Assembly (NCBI GenBank): GCA_029204225.1
Contig: CM055092.1
Location: 11,798,310 to 11,862,309, forward strand
Direction: 5' to 3'
Origin: Diphasiastrum complanatum
Lineage: Eukaryota; Streptophyta; Lycopodiopsida; Lycopodiales; Lycopodiaceae
DNA length: 64,000 nucleotides
This document shows, piece after piece, positions 14,401 to 29,400 of the stretch. The position numbers and the translations under genes are program-made. The first letter of the stretch is position 1; each line of letters starts with the position of its first letter. The notes beneath the pieces are model-generated. The model was given only the letters and a program-made list of their open reading frames with translations, was not told the origin of the DNA and did no database searches.

Positions 14401-17400
14401 ACTTCTGTTACCAAGGGAAAGAAAACTTAGCTCTTTTTGAAAACTATACTCCCACAGAGAGAATCAAGAAAAGCCCTCTCAGCTGTTCCGCAACTCCTTT
14501 TAGTCCGGAAAGAGATCAGGGTGCCAAAATGCAAACAAATTTCTGATTTGTCTTGCCCCCTTTCCTCGCTGTCTGAGTAGCGACACTGTGGCTCCACCAA
14601 AATCCAGATTTGAAGCTTAAAAACTATCTAGAATTTTGAAACTGTTGAGAAGGAGCCCTCGCTGATCCAAATACAGATCTGAGTCTGATCTGGTTTGTAG
14701 GATAATTCACCTCCAGGGTCCTCTGACACACAGCGATGGAGCTACAAAAATATGTATAACTGTCCAGCGCTGACCTTGCCTCCAAATTGCTCTCAAATCT
14801 GATTGCCAAAAGGGATTCTATGCTGCAAATTCAGCGATGAACCTGCACTACCCTTTTGCTTCCATTTCTGCTCAGATTGCAGTAGTTTACACTAAAAAAT
14901 CAGGGATAACTATCTGATTTTGCAGCGATGGATATCTATCAAAAGTGCTGTCCTAAATCCGCTCAAATAGGTAGCAAATCCACTAAGACTTCCTCAGTAG
15001 ATAGCTGATTTTCCAGCGCTGACCCTGCTCTCTAGATTTCTGAAAATTTGAAGAAGTTCTGAGCAATCTATCTACTTTCTCCACTGCTGCTACTAAGCTC
15101 CCAAAGAAGGAGATGGCTCTGATACCAGTGTAAGAGTGAGCCTATGTGGTCTCACCCTAGCGTCTTTAAAGACTTACAACCTCCTACTTTTATTGGGGAA
15201 GAGAAGGATAGAAACGCAAACATTCTACAAACCTTCCTCAGCAAATGGAAGAACATACATGCTCGGTTAAATCTCCAGGAGACTGGGCAGACTCCCCGGT
15301 AATGGAAGGCCTTTGAAGAAGCCTTCCTAAGAGAATTTCTACCTGAAAATGAACGTGATAGAGCCTGGGAAGCCTGGGAGAAAACAATAATAGATAAATC
15401 CCTAGTCCAAAATATCTCGCAGTATCGAGAAGCAATCTAAAAAATTAAAAATATGGATGACTATCAGAAAGTTAGGGGATTTGTCCGTGGCCTCAAAGAT
15501 GAGTATAAAGTAGAGGTTCAGAGAAACTCGCCCACTACCCTAGAGCAAGCTCTCAGATATGCTCAAATCTATGATGATTCAGTGGGTAGGAAGAGGGCGA
15601 GACAATAGCCTCTTTCTGAGCAGCCTCCTCAGAAAGAATTTCAATTTAAAAAGAAATTTTTACAACGAAAGAAAGAAGATAAAGTAAAAGGTGAAGCTCC
15701 TCAGCAACGCCCATCGCTCATACAACCCTTAAAACCAGACGATTTTGAGAAAGCCAAACAAGAACGTTTGTGCTTTGTGTGCATGGGCAAGGGACACACA
15801 GTCAGACAATGTCCCAAGGGACCTACAGATAAAAATGATAAAAAACAAGTTTATCTTGTTTAGACCGTAAGTTTCCCCAGTGACTCGGCAGCTTCTAAGA
15901 TCAAAGTGTATCATGAAGACCATGAACACTGTTGCCAACTGACCTCTGCAATGCTAGCGAGACCCTTCAGCTTTGGGCCGCATGAGTTCAGAGCTATGTC
16001 AGCTAATCGGAGGCGACGACCATCAGGTATTCTTATGTGACTTTCAGTTTATTCTTGAAGTTTCTATTTTCAGTTCTTTACAACAGAAAATCAGTAAATT
16101 AAAAACTTAATTGTCTAAATTTAAAGATGTTTTTCCTAAAGATTTGCCACGTGGTTTACCACCTAGCAGAGAGGTAGATCATGTAATGAACCTAGTACCA
16201 GGTACAACACCTGTTTCAAAACCTCCGTATCGGGTCAGCCGAACAGAGGATGAAGAAATAACTAGGCAGTTAACAGTTTACCATGGGCCTCACGAGTCCT
16301 TTTGGTGAAAAAGAAAGAGGGGTCTATGCGTCTTTGCATAGATTACAGAGCCCTCAATAAAGTCACAATTAAGAATAAATACCCTATGCCTCGGGCAGAC
16401 GAGTTGTTTGATCAACTCGACGGGGCTAAATTTTTCAGTAGAATAGACCTTAGATCGGGATATCATGAAGTCCATATAAAGTCGGAAGATGTCCCAAAAA
16501 CAGCTTTTAGGACTCGTCATGGTCATTATGAGTTTTAGGTGATGCCATTTGGGCTCACAAATGCTCCAGCTACCTTTATGACCTTGATGAACAGTGTCCT
16601 CAGACCGTACTTGGGTAAGTTTGTAGTAGTATTGTTAGATGACATCCTCGTCTACAACAAAACGAGGAAGGAGCATTCAAAACACCTCAGAAAGGGGTTT
16701 CGACTTCTCAGAAAGCATAAGCTTTATGCTAAACAATCCAAGTGTGAATTCTTCGTTGAAGAAGTAGCATATTTGGGTCACATTATCTCGGCAGATGGGA
16801 TTAAGATGGACCCCAGTAAGGTTAAAGCCATACTCAGTTGGCTGAGACCTTAGAATATTCTAGAGCTTCAGATCTTTTTTGGTTTGGCGGGATATTACAG
16901 ACGATTTGTCAAGGAATATGCTCAGATAGCAGTTCCCATGACAAATCTTTTTAAGGGGAAGGGAAAGGAGTTCATTTGGGAGTCTGCACAGCAGGAGAGC
17001 TTTGATGCTCTCAAAACAGCCTTACCTACAGCACCAGTTTTAAAAGTCGTCGACCCCACTAAGCCTGAAACAGATGCTAGCGACTTTGCAGTTGGTGCTG
17101 TACTAACTCAAGGTGGACGACCAGTTGCGTTCGAGAGTAAAAAACTCGAGCCAACTAATTGGTTAGTGATACTAGACTCTACACATCAGCTTTTGAGCAA
17201 GATTCAAAATACATTAGTGGTCAAATCATACATGACATACGTATTACAGGGTTAGGTCCTACCTTAGGGTTGTTAATTCTTGAATCACAGATGTTGACTG
17301 CTTAGTGGCTTCAATGCTAAATGTTACAAGTCATTACTAAAGTTGGACACTAGGATAACTCACATGGATCAGATATAGGAGAGTTTTGCCGCCTGCACAT

Positions 17401-20400
17401 TGATTCATTGAAGGTTCTATCAAAATCAAATCATATTTTTGCATTGGCCTAGATCAAATACAGGAGAGGTTTGCACATTGATTTAGCGGAAATTATACCC
17501 AAGATAATAAAATATGTTGCCTTAACTTTTCTTTCCTATTCAAATCGGGCCAAATTGAACTTGTACGGTTCGAAGTGCCAAATTGCGAACATGTACATGA
17601 TACACCTAAGTAAACTCACTAACATTTATAATCCTAAAAATTATGTTTCGTCCAACATTTTGGAACAAAAGGTTAAAAATCATTAGAGTTGTTCCGAAGT
17701 GTCTTCAATTCAGTCTGAAGCATTCTACAACTGTGAACTTATTTCAAACTTGAATGTCAAATCTAATATATCAAAAGAACATTTTTTCCACATTTTTTTC
17801 GAAAAACCTCTAACGATTTTGAGATTTTCATGATTATTTGGCAAGAGCTGGACTCAAACTTCCAAGAAAGAATTTAAATTGATTCAAGTCAATTCAAATC
17901 TCCTGATTATCATTATTGAAATTCATGGGATTTGATTCGATTAAATTTGAAATCTTGCAGATCAAACCTGCAACTTGATTTTTCTAATTCTCAGGCATTT
18001 GGATTATGCATTCCATATTTTGATGTTGACGTAACGTGCATGTTCCATAAATTCAATTGCAACTTGTCTGAGGCATCCGGTCTTCCATCAAAGGATCATT
18101 TTCCTTGACTTGTTCCACAAAATTTGTACCTCGTATATCTCATGGGAAATGTTTCTATTATTGTGTTTGCTACCTTGTAAAGAAGAAGCTATCTGATGTC
18201 ATGATCCAAACTAAAGTCATTTTGGATAAGTTTACTAAAAATTCCTCTGTGCCTGCCACATCAAACTTCAAAGTGAAATAAACTGTGCAATAAAGGCATG
18301 ATTCTTTGAAAAGAGTAGCCTTGTAGAATGTTTTGACAAAGCTCTTTATATCAAGTGCTTGTTGGTTTTCGAGGCAAGAAGGACAAAAGTATCTCTATAA
18401 CTCTGATGTCAACTATAATCCTCACCATTGACCAAGGGTACTAATGAGGGGATGATTTACGGAATGAACCAGAACACAGGCCGAAAGGAGGGACTCTCTT
18501 GTCAGATCCCTCTCCTTTTGGAACTAGGATCACAATGCGATGATTTCAGATTGTAACCCATACCTCAAGGTATTATAGAAAAACATGTAAGAGCTTTGGC
18601 CACACGATCTATTATAGAGATTGTAGGTGAAGGTTCAAGTTAGCGAATGAGGAAGGATAAACTGCAGGGTGAACAACTGCTCGTAACTCGAAACACAGCT
18701 GCTTCAAAAGTTCAGTTTTGTGAGAGTAAAAATAGGAAGCATGGCAATGGTAAGCATCTTAGCACATAAGATAGTTGCAATTATACATCCTCTACAATGC
18801 AAGTGGCATATAAATTCTAGTGATCAAAAAATGGCCATTCGTGTCACCGTCATAGTCAAAGCATATAGGCTCAAGTAGGTGTCACTCGAATGGGCCTAGT
18901 CTGAACCACATATAGGCATCACACTATTGAAAAACTGTCATAGTCAAAGCATATAGGCATCAAATAGGTGTCACTGGAACGGGCCTAGTCTGAACCATAT
19001 AGGCATCACACCATTGAAAAAGCACAAATCGTGCAGATCTACTTGGCAGTCATAGCAAGGACCTGATCTACCATTGAGATGACCCATTACACTAACTTGT
19101 TTGAAAAAAGAAGAAGATTATGTCAAATGATGGTGTGTTCTTCCTCTTCCTTATGGTGAATGCATGATAGTGCTTATCTGATTATTGACATGGTATCAGA
19201 GCCCGATAGTCCTGCGTGCTTGATCAGTGGATATAGCTTGTCATAGGCTCCGCAATGACGTGAGAAAGTCCTTCACAGGAGGTGAAAGCTTGGAGAGGCA
19301 AAAGTTGGAAGAAATTGTTCCTTGGAGTATTTTGCAGGTTTTGGAGCTCAGAATCATCAGTGGGGAACGAAGACACAGTCCCAGAGGCATCGGAAAGGCC
19401 AGGGTAGCATCAGACAGATTGAAAATCTGTTGAGTGGAGAGATTTTTACAATACGGAGAGTTGGATTAGTAGCTCATTCCATAAAAAATCGTTGATTTTG
19501 GTGAAGATTTGAGTGAAACAGAACTTTTTGGCTGGAAGACAGTGTTTTGCAGGTTTGTTGGCTGTATTCTGCTGCTGGAAAGGTACAGGACAGGTCTGAA
19601 ACGCTGGAAAAGGGTCTGAAACGTGGGTTTCTGAAACGCCACCGCATGTCCCCGAAACGCCTGAAAAACTGTCCGAAACGCTGCAAGGCAGTCCCGAAAC
19701 GCCCGAAGAGAGCCCGAAACGCCTCGCGAAATGCCTCCCTCGTGCGTCCAGTTCGTCTAAAATTCTGGCGTATGGAAGTGTCTATGGGCAACTGAGCAAT
19801 GAACGCGCACCAACTGCATACTGCCACATGTACCAAGAAAAGTCAGAGCTAATTTGGACCGTCCACATGTCCCAGATCAACGGTTGAGATTGACTGAAGA
19901 ATATACACTTCAAATCTCATTTTAGATTGAAGGGTCTCACAAGTGCCCCTAGTCTTTGGGACTGGCCCATTCTTTCTAAGGGCTCTGTCCACTGTGTATT
20001 TTTGTAGTTAAGCAGAAAACAGAGTGATGTTTTGACCTAGCTGGAGAGACTATTTTTTTGATCTGATTAGACAAGAGCTATGCTGGTACAAAGGGCTACG
20101 CGCTGATATAAAAATCTCTGAAATCGGAGATGTGCGCGACGGAGGAAATTTCCAAAAATGGCAGTTTGGTAATAATTGCCATTTTTTAGGCTTAAGGGTA
20201 GTTGTGAGCCATTTTAAGGCCAAAATCTTCAATTTGGCATAACTTTCAATCCATAGCTTGGATTGGAAAGTGGTTTGAGACATCATTTGTCAATTTTGCA
20301 TCGAATTTTCCATTTTTGCAGTCATTTTTGCGATCCGGACTCATCTAAGTATAGTTATGGCAACGTAAGCGAGGGCGTCCTCAATGAGTCAAGCAAATTG

Positions 20401-23400
20401 GATGGAGTAGGCAACTATGCAGTTTGGAAATTCGAACTGAAGAACATTTTGATGGAAAATGAGCTATGGGAGATAGTGACAGGTGAAGAGACAAGGCCTG
20501 TGATTGAAGAAGATCAGCGGGCATTTGACAGGAGAAAATGGAAAGCACAGAATGTCATCAACTTGTCAATCAGAGATGTAATTATTCCCTGCAAGCATTT
20601 CGGATTCGGAAGGACCGAAAGAAGCATGGAATACGTTGAAGGCACTGTTTGAGACCACAAACACATCTCGAGTGCTATTCTTGAAGACGAAGCTGCACAC
20701 ATTACGAATGGATGATGGTGCAACCATTGCCGATCACCTATTGAAGGTAAAGGAGATCCGTGATCAACTAGTCGCCGTTGGAGAGCGAGTACAGGATCGT
20801 GAGATCGTGCAATTGACATTGAACAACTTGAGTGAGTCACATAAGATGTTTGTGACAAGCATTGCCACACGGAAAAATCTTCCAACCTATGAAGAGCTAG
20901 GTGGATTGCTTTTGTAGGAAGAAGAACGTCAAGAGAACTTGAGTCATCGCAACAGGGGATTTGATCAAGCTCTTGCAGTTAGAGGACGTGGTGGCAAATT
21001 TGGTCGTGGAAGACACCAATCAAGAGGTGGAAACTCAAATCGTGGATCGTTCCAACAATTCCAAGAATAATCTAATGACGGCCCAAATCGAGGCATTTGG
21101 CATCAAGGTTGAGGTCAAGGACACGACAATCCAAGACAAAGAAAACCTGGAAATTGTCGATATTGCAACAAACTTGGTCATTGGGAGCGTGAGTGCTATA
21201 AGAAGCAAAAGGAGTTAGCTCAACGGAAAGGCAAATGGCAGGTAGGCAATTATGCTGATCAACATCAATTTGATGATGATCAATACGAGGATGATGCAGG
21301 TGAAAGCTCAAACTTGTTTTACGGCGCTAATGACAAGTGACGAAGCCAAGGATACTTGGTACATTGACAGTGGAGTGTCCAAGCACATGACTTCGAGGAA
21401 GGAGTGGTTTTCAAAATTCAAGGAAATCCACAATGGCGATGAAGTTGGACAAGCTGATGGCCAATTGCTACCTGTTAAAGGATTTGGAGCAGTACCAGTT
21501 CACCTAGCCAGCGGGATGATAAAGCGGATAAGCAATGTGCAATATGTACCTGGTTTAGCCAACAATCTACTATCAGTTGGGACGATGGCTGATCAACAAC
21601 TCAAGGTTGTCTGATAGCGACAAATGTCTCGTCAAGGACATCAAGAATCACTACAAAGTGATTGCTATAGGAGCTAGAGTCAACGGGAATCGACTCTACA
21701 GATTGAATGCAAGATCTTTTGCTCAAGCTATGGTAGCACTGTTGATAGTCGAAGTGATCTTTGGCATCAACGATTTGGTCATATTAGTGCTCAAAGTTTA
21801 TAGATTCTCAAAAGTGGTAATCTAGTTATTGGATTGCCTGATATTTCTTTTGAAGGAAAAATCTATGAAGGTTGCATTTTGGGAAAACAACACAAAGAGA
21901 GGTTTCCCAAAAGTGGAGCAAGGAGAGCCAGTGGCATCCTAGATCTTGTGCACAGTGACCTATGTGGACCAATGCAGACTAGATCTCTTAGTGGCTGCTA
22001 TTACTTTATTACCTTCATGGATGATTATAGTAGATGCATTTGGATTTATTTCCTAAGCAAGAAATCAGATGCTTTTGCTAAGTTCAGGAAATACAAGGCA
22101 TTAGTTGAAAAGCAAATAGGATGCTACATCAAGACTTGAGATCTGATGCAGGTGGCGAGTACTTTTCGACAAAATTTATTGATTTTTGCAAAGATCAAGG
22201 GATCAAGGATCAAGAGGCAGACTACAACACCTTTTTCACCACAGCAAAACAGAGTTGTAGAACGAAAGAACAGATCCATTGTTGAGATGGCAAGGGCAAT
22301 GCTCAAAAGCAAGGGCAACCTCATGAAGCTTTTTCTGGAAAGAAATCTAATATTTCTCATTTCAAAGTATTTGGTTGTGATGCTTATGCTCATATTCCTG
22401 ATGAGAAACGAAGGAAATTGGATGCAAAAGCTGTCAAGTGTATTTTCCTTGGATATGATGAGAAGGCCAAGGCATACATGATGTATGACACGAATGCACA
22501 GAAGCTTGTGATTTCTAGGGATGCTACATTTGACGAGATGGGTCAAGGTGTACAATCTGAAGTAATCACTAAACCTTTTGATGAGGGAGTGAAAGTACAG
22601 GTCAAGAAAGAAGTGGATCTTGATGCGGAAGATCCAATGGACAAAGGCAAGTTTGATGCTGAAATCCCTAAGAGAGTACCTAAATGGTACTTATCAGTCA
22701 CAGGTGATGCTAAGAAGGGAGATACTCCCGAATATAGCGAACATGGAGATCTTAGAAGGTCAAGCAGAAATCGGAAACCTCCTGCAAGGTTAGAGATGAA
22801 TCTACCTGTAAGAGATCCTAACACCACAGTAGGGCAAACACTAACTGATCCTCCCAGCCTTGCCTACTCCTTGATATGGAGCAAGCCCCTCCTAGCCCAG
22901 TGTGAGGACTGGTAGCATGCATACTGCCAAGTGTCGGCCACGTGGCACTAACGTGGCCGACTGCATGTTGGGGCCCAACGTGGGGCCCTATCCTGCTGAC
23001 AGGGTCCCTAGGCTATGTTAGGCCCGCCATGGCTATGGACCGTGCCGGGGCACACTACTCACACTGTCTTGCCTTGTTGGTCGTGTACGCTGGACACGAC
23101 CCTGATTGTGGTATCTGACCTCTTGTGTTCTCTAGGGTTCGGCACTGGTTACGTGCTCGTAACACTCCCTCCCCCTTAAGAACCGTCTTGGTCCTCTAAG
23201 ACAAAGTCTGGAAAGATCTTGCGAAGGACGTTGCCTTTTTCCCAAGTGGCATTATCAACAGGCTGATCATTCCACTTAACCAGACATTCTCGGTGCAAAG
23301 TATGACGAATCTGCGTCTCTCTACTATCAAGAATCTCCTCTGGTTCATGTGGAGGTTGCTGAGAATCCAATGGGAGAACTAGAACACTGTCCCCTACCAG

Positions 23401-26400
23401 ATTTTCTGATCTGGCTAAGGCTTTTCGTAACTGACCTACATGAAAGACTAGAAAAACCTTACTACTGTGTGGGAGTTCTAGTTCGTAGGTGACCTCGTGT
23501 TACGAGCTCGTAACCAGTGCCGAACCCTAGGGAACACAAATAAGTCAGATACCACAGTCAGGGTCGTGTCCAACGTACATGACCAACAGGGCAAGACAAT
23601 GTGAGTAGCGTGCCCCAGCACGGTCCATAGCCATGGCGGGCCTAACACAGCCTAGGGACCCTGTCAGCAGGATAGGGCCCCCAGTTGGGTCCCGACGTGC
23701 AGTCGGCCACGTAAGTGCCACGTGGCCGACACTTGGCAGTAGCATGCTACCAGTCCTCACACTGGGCTAGGAGGGGCTTACTCTATATCAGGGAGTAGGC
23801 AAGGTTGGGTGGATCAGTTAGTGTTTGCCCTATTGTGGTGTTAGGAACTATTACACTGGTATCAGAGCCATCTCCATCTTTGGGAGTTAAGGAGCAGTTG
23901 GGAGAAAGTAGAGAGAGTGCTCAGAATCTCTTAAAACTTTGGCAAATAGGAGAGACAGATCCAGCGCTGGAGGAGTAGCTTTCCACTGTGAAAATCTCCG
24001 TTGAATCATCTTCCTTTCAGTTGGAATATGAATTAGATTTCTGAGACAGATCCATCGCTGTAGAGACAGCTATCTGACAAGGCAATTTCGGTGGAATTCT
24101 GAATCATCTGAGCGGAATTTCAAGGGAAAAAGATGGGCAGATCCATCGCTGTAGAGCTAGCCCTCAGATCTGAAAATTGTAGCAAGTTCTGAGTAGATTA
24201 GAGCAAGTCTAATAAAAAATAGAGTGGCAGGGTCAGCGCTGGACAGGGAGTTGAAAAATGGGATTTTCATCCCTGATTTCTGAGATTTTTCAGTAGTTTG
24301 AAGCTTCAAACTAGATTGCTACAGACCAGCGACCTACTACTTGAAGTCAGATCAGAGATTCAAGCAAGTTTTGGGCCTTGAATTTCAGAAAATTAGGCCA
24401 AACAGGTGGTTGTCCAGCCAGGGAGGGCAGAGACACAAAAAATTCCGGATTTCTTTTTGTAAATTTACGGTTTTAACTCGGTTTGTTGGAGCCCCACACC
24501 TGAAATCAGATCAGTCAGCTACTCAACTCAAGAACCGGGAAATTTGGCACCGTTTTGAAGCTTCAAACTGGCATTTTCCGGGACAACAGGTCTGAAATCT
24601 TGGGTAAAAGAGCTGAGAGGGTTCCTCTTCATTCTTTCTTTGGAAGTATAGTCCTCAGAAACAGCTAAGTCATCTTTCCTTTCCCTTGTACAGCTGTAAA
24701 TTAGTCTTTTAGACTTTTTTTTCCTTCAGAGGTTCAAAGGTTAAGGTAGCTCTCTTTCAGTTCCGAAGATGACCACTCCTTAGAGACCTGATCAACCCCC
24801 GGAGAGAGGCTTTGACGAACTTGAAACAGAAGCCTTGGCTTACAGAAAAGGGAAGGAACCCATGGAAGTGGAAGAATAGGAACAGTTCGTCGAAGAACTC
24901 GACGAACTGGTTACCAAGGAGCAGTTTCTCCAATTGGTAACAGAAGTGGATGAACTGAAGTTGGCATTAGCCAATTTCAAGTCCAGTGTGGACGACTCGT
25001 TCGCTGAACTCAAAACTTGATTTTGAGTTCCGCGAAAGGAAGCCTTCCCTCCACTTCTCAGTTATCCCCTTCTCCATTTCCATCAGTTTCGGGTGAGACT
25101 TTACGGTCTCACCCAAGTGTTTTTAAAGATTTAAAACCTCCTACTTTTAATGGGGAAGAGAAGGATAGAAACGCAGACATTCTACAAACCTTCCTCAGCA
25201 AATGGAAGAACATTCATGCTCTTAAACAGACCCCTGACCATTTGCAAGCAATTGAGGCCAGTCTTTCCTTAGGGCCTATGGCCTATAAGTGGTGGTTAAA
25301 TCTCCAGGAGACTGGGCAGACTCCCCGGTCATGGAAAGCTTTTGAAGAAGCTTTCCTAAGAGAATTTCTACAAGAAAATGAACTGGATAGAGCCTGGGAA
25401 GCCTAGGAAAGAACAGTAATGGATAAATCCCTCATCCAATATATCTCGTAGTATCGAGAAGCAATTTTAAAGATTAAAAATATGGATGACTATCAGAAAA
25501 TTAGGGGATTTGTCCGTGGCCTCAAAGATGAATATAAAGTAGAGGTTCAGAGAAACTCCCTTACTACCCTTGAGGAAGCTCTTAGATATGCTCAAATCTA
25601 TGATGATTCAGTGGGTAGGAAGAGGGCGAGACAACAGCCACTTTCTGAGCAGCCTCCTCAGAAAGACTTATAATTTAAAAAGAAATTTTTAAAAAGAAAG
25701 AACCAAGATAAATTTAAAGGTGAAGCTCCTCAGAAACGCCCTTCACTCATACAGCCCTTAAAACTAGATGATTTTGAGAAAGCCAAACAAGAACTTTTGT
25801 GCTTTGTGTGTATGGGCAAGGGACGCACAGTCGAACAGTGTCCCAAGGGGCCTTTCACTAAAAAAGATAAGAAAGATAAAAAACAAGTTCATCTTGTTCA
25901 GACTATATGTTTCCCCAGTGACTCGGCAAGAGATCAAAGTGTATCATGAAGATCATGAACACTGTTGCCAGCTGACCTCTGCAATGCTAGCGAGACCCTT
26001 CAGCTTTGGGCCGCATGACCTAGCACGTATGCATGGGAAAGTTGGTAACCAGCCAGTAAGAGTTATGGTTGATGATGGGGCAACCCATAATTTCATCAAC
26101 TACACCCTGGTTAAAAAGCTCAAACTACCAGAAGTACCTAGTCAGCACAGGTAGATAGTTTCATTAGCTAAGGGTGAAGATAAAAAAATATGGGAAACTA
26201 TGGTAAGTAAGTTAAATCTTGGTATTCAGGGGTACCAAGATGAAATAAACTTTCAGATAATGCACCTGGATCGAACAGACATTGTTCTCGGGAGAGATTG
26301 GCTCTACAGTTTAGGACCTTCCCTCCACAGAAACTATCAGGAGAACACCCTCAGCTTTCAGCATAAAGGCTGAGAGATCCAGTTGCATGGGGAGCATGAT

Positions 26401-29400
26401 GTTCCCAATAGCCCTATGGTCTGCAGTTCAGAGCTCTGTCAGCTAATCGGAGACGAAGACCATCAGGTATTCTTATGTGACTTTCAGTTTATTCCTGAAG
26501 TTTCTATTTCCAGTTCTATTCAGCAGAAAATCAGTGAATTAGAAACTTTATTGTCTAAATTTAAAGATGTTTTTCCTGAAGATTTGCCACATGGTTTACC
26601 ACCTAGCAGAGAGGTAGATCATGTAATAAACCTAGTATCAGGTACAACACCTGTTTCTAAACCTCCGTATCGGGTCAGCCGAACAGAGGATGAAGAAATA
26701 ACTAGGCAATTAACAGATTATCTTGGGAAAGGCCAAATTCAGACCAGTAGTTCACCATGGGCCTCACCGGTCGTATTGGTGAAAAAGAAAGAGGGGTCTA
26801 TGCGTAGATTACAGAGCCTTCAATAAAGTCACAATTAAGAATAAATACCCTATGCCTCGGGCAGACGAGTTGTTTGACCAACTCGACGGGGCTAAGTTTT
26901 TCAGCAAAATAGACCTCAGATCGGGATATCATCAAGTCCGTATAAAATCGGAAGATGTCTCAAAAACAGCTTTTAAGACTCGTCACGGTCATGATGAGTT
27001 TATGGTGATGCCATTTGGGCTCACAAATGCTCCAGCTACCTTTATGACCTTGATGAACAGTGTCCTCAAACCATACTTGGGTAAGTTTGTAGTCGTATTT
27101 TTAGATGACATCCTCGTCTACAGTAAAACGAGGAAGGAGCATCTAAAACACCTCAGAAAGGTGTTTCGACTGCTCAGAAAGCATAAGCTTTATGCTAAAC
27201 AATCCAAGTGTGAATTCTTCGTTGAAGAAGTAGCATATTTGGGTCACATTATCTCTTCAGATGGGATTAAGATGGACCCAAATAAGGTTAAAACCATACT
27301 CAGTTGGTTGAGACTTCAAAATATTTTGGAACTTCAGATCTTTCTTGGTCTAGCGGGATATTACAGACGGTTTGTCAAGGAATATGCTCAGATAGCAGTT
27401 CCTATGACAAATCTCCTTAAGGGGAAGGGAAAGGAGTTCATTTGGGAGTCCGCATAGCAGGAGAGCTTTGATGCTCTCAAAACAGCCTTAGCTACAGCAC
27501 CAGTTTTAAAAGTTGTCGACCCCAATCAGCCATTTGTGGTCGAAACAGATGCTAGTGACTTTGCAGTAGGTGTCGTGCTAACTCAGGGTGGACGACCAGT
27601 TGCGTTCGAGAGTAAGAAACTCGAGCCAGCTTAGACTAGGTACAGTGCCTATGAAAAGGAACTCTTTTCTATAGTCCATGCCCTTAAGACTTGGAGGCAT
27701 TATTTGTATGGTGCCAACTTTGAGGTCCTGACAGACCATGAGAGACTCAGATACCTTTGCAATCAACCTGAGCTTAGAGGTCGGAAAGCTCGTTGGGCAG
27801 AGTTGATGCAAGAGTTTGACATGTCTATCAGATATAGACGTGGAAAATTCAATACAGTAGCAGATGCCCTTAGCAGAATGCCTATGATAAACGAGCTGAG
27901 TTTTACCCAGATTTGTAATGAGTTACTCGAGTCCTTGAGGGGGAAATGCCAGCATGATGCATTCTTCTCTACTATCTGGAACTCAGTCCAGAGCAGATAG
28001 TTACAGACTCCAGAACCAGTTCCCTGGGCTGGTGCCAGTTCATCCAAGAATACGGCAGTTTCCGTTGAGGATGATGATGAGTCCGAGTATACGTCGTCAG
28101 ATGACGTTGAGGATTCTGAGCCTGTATTACCCAAGCAAACCCAAGTGGTTGAGGGTCAGTTGACTCAAGGATTCAAATGGAAACAGTATTCCATTCAAGA
28201 TGAGTACTTGCTCTATAGAGATAAGAGTATGTGTCTCCAATTCAGAGGATTATAGGCAGCAGGTCCTATATGAATGTCATGACAATCCTAGCGCGGGACA
28301 CCCAGGCATACAAAAGACCTATGAGCTTCTTTGTAGGCAACTTTTCTGGCCAAGTATGAAAAAGGACGTCCACCAGTATGTAACCAGTTGCCAGAAATGT
28401 CAAGTAAATAAAGCAGAGCGTTTAAAGGCAGGAGGGTTGTTGCATATCTTAGAAATACCAGCTGGTAAATGGGAGAGTATCTCCATGGATTTTATAGTAG
28501 GCCTGCCTAAAACCCAAAAGGGTAATGACGCTATATGGGTCACAGTTGACCGTCTGACCAAAATGGCTCATTTCATTCCGACCAAAACAACCGTTAGAGC
28601 TCCAGAGTTAGCGAGGTTGTTTGTAGACGGGCTATTTAAATTGTACGGTCTACCTTTCGACATAGTCAGCGACCGGGACAGTAAGTTTAATGGAAAATTT
28701 TGGAGGGTATTCCATCATCTCCATACTAAACTTAATATGAGTACCACCGACCATCCACAGACAGACGGTCAAACAGAGAGGGTAAATCAAGTGCTGGAGG
28801 ATATGCTTCGCGCATACGTCAGCAAGAAGCAGACTAATTGGGAGGAGTATCTCTCGATATTAGAGTTTGCTTATAACAGTACCAAACATTCAGCTACGGG
28901 ATACAGCCCATTTATGCTGATGTATGGTTTCCAACCACGCTCACCCACAACTGTAGGGTTTAAACAAGAAATAGTTGAAGCAGCCAGAAACTTTTTAGAG
29001 GACCTAAACCAGATGATAGAACATGCTAAGCGTAGCATTAGGCAGTCCCAGGATCGAGCCAGGCATTATGCAGATCCACACAGACGGGATGTGCAGTTCT
29101 CCGCTGGTGAGAAAGTCTACTTGAGAGTTCCAGTTGACTCTAAAACCCTCAAATCAGGAGTGTGTGCTAAGTTGTCTCCAAGGTATTGTGGTCCCTTTAC
29201 CATCAGTAGGAGACTAGGCGAGGTCACCTATGAACTAGAACTCCCACACAGCAGTAAGGTTTTTCCAGTCTTTCATGTAAGTTAGTTACGAAAAGCCTTA
29301 ACCAGATCAGACAATCTGGTAGGGGACAGTGTTCTAGTTCTCCCATTGGATCCTCAACAACCTCCACATGAACCAGAGGAGATTCTTGATAGTAGAGAGA

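Noticed and set aside
19191-19203. Possible tRNA gene pieces at TGGTATCAGAGCC (also at 23857, 60890 and inverted at 15115)
   Set aside because: These are primer-binding sites complementary to the 3' end of initiator tRNA-Met; no cloverleaf surrounds them.
19474-19836. Basic Lys/Arg-rich and Phe/Arg-rich frames on both strands
   Set aside because: They come from the CCGAAACG motif array in a Copia leader and lack any known domain.
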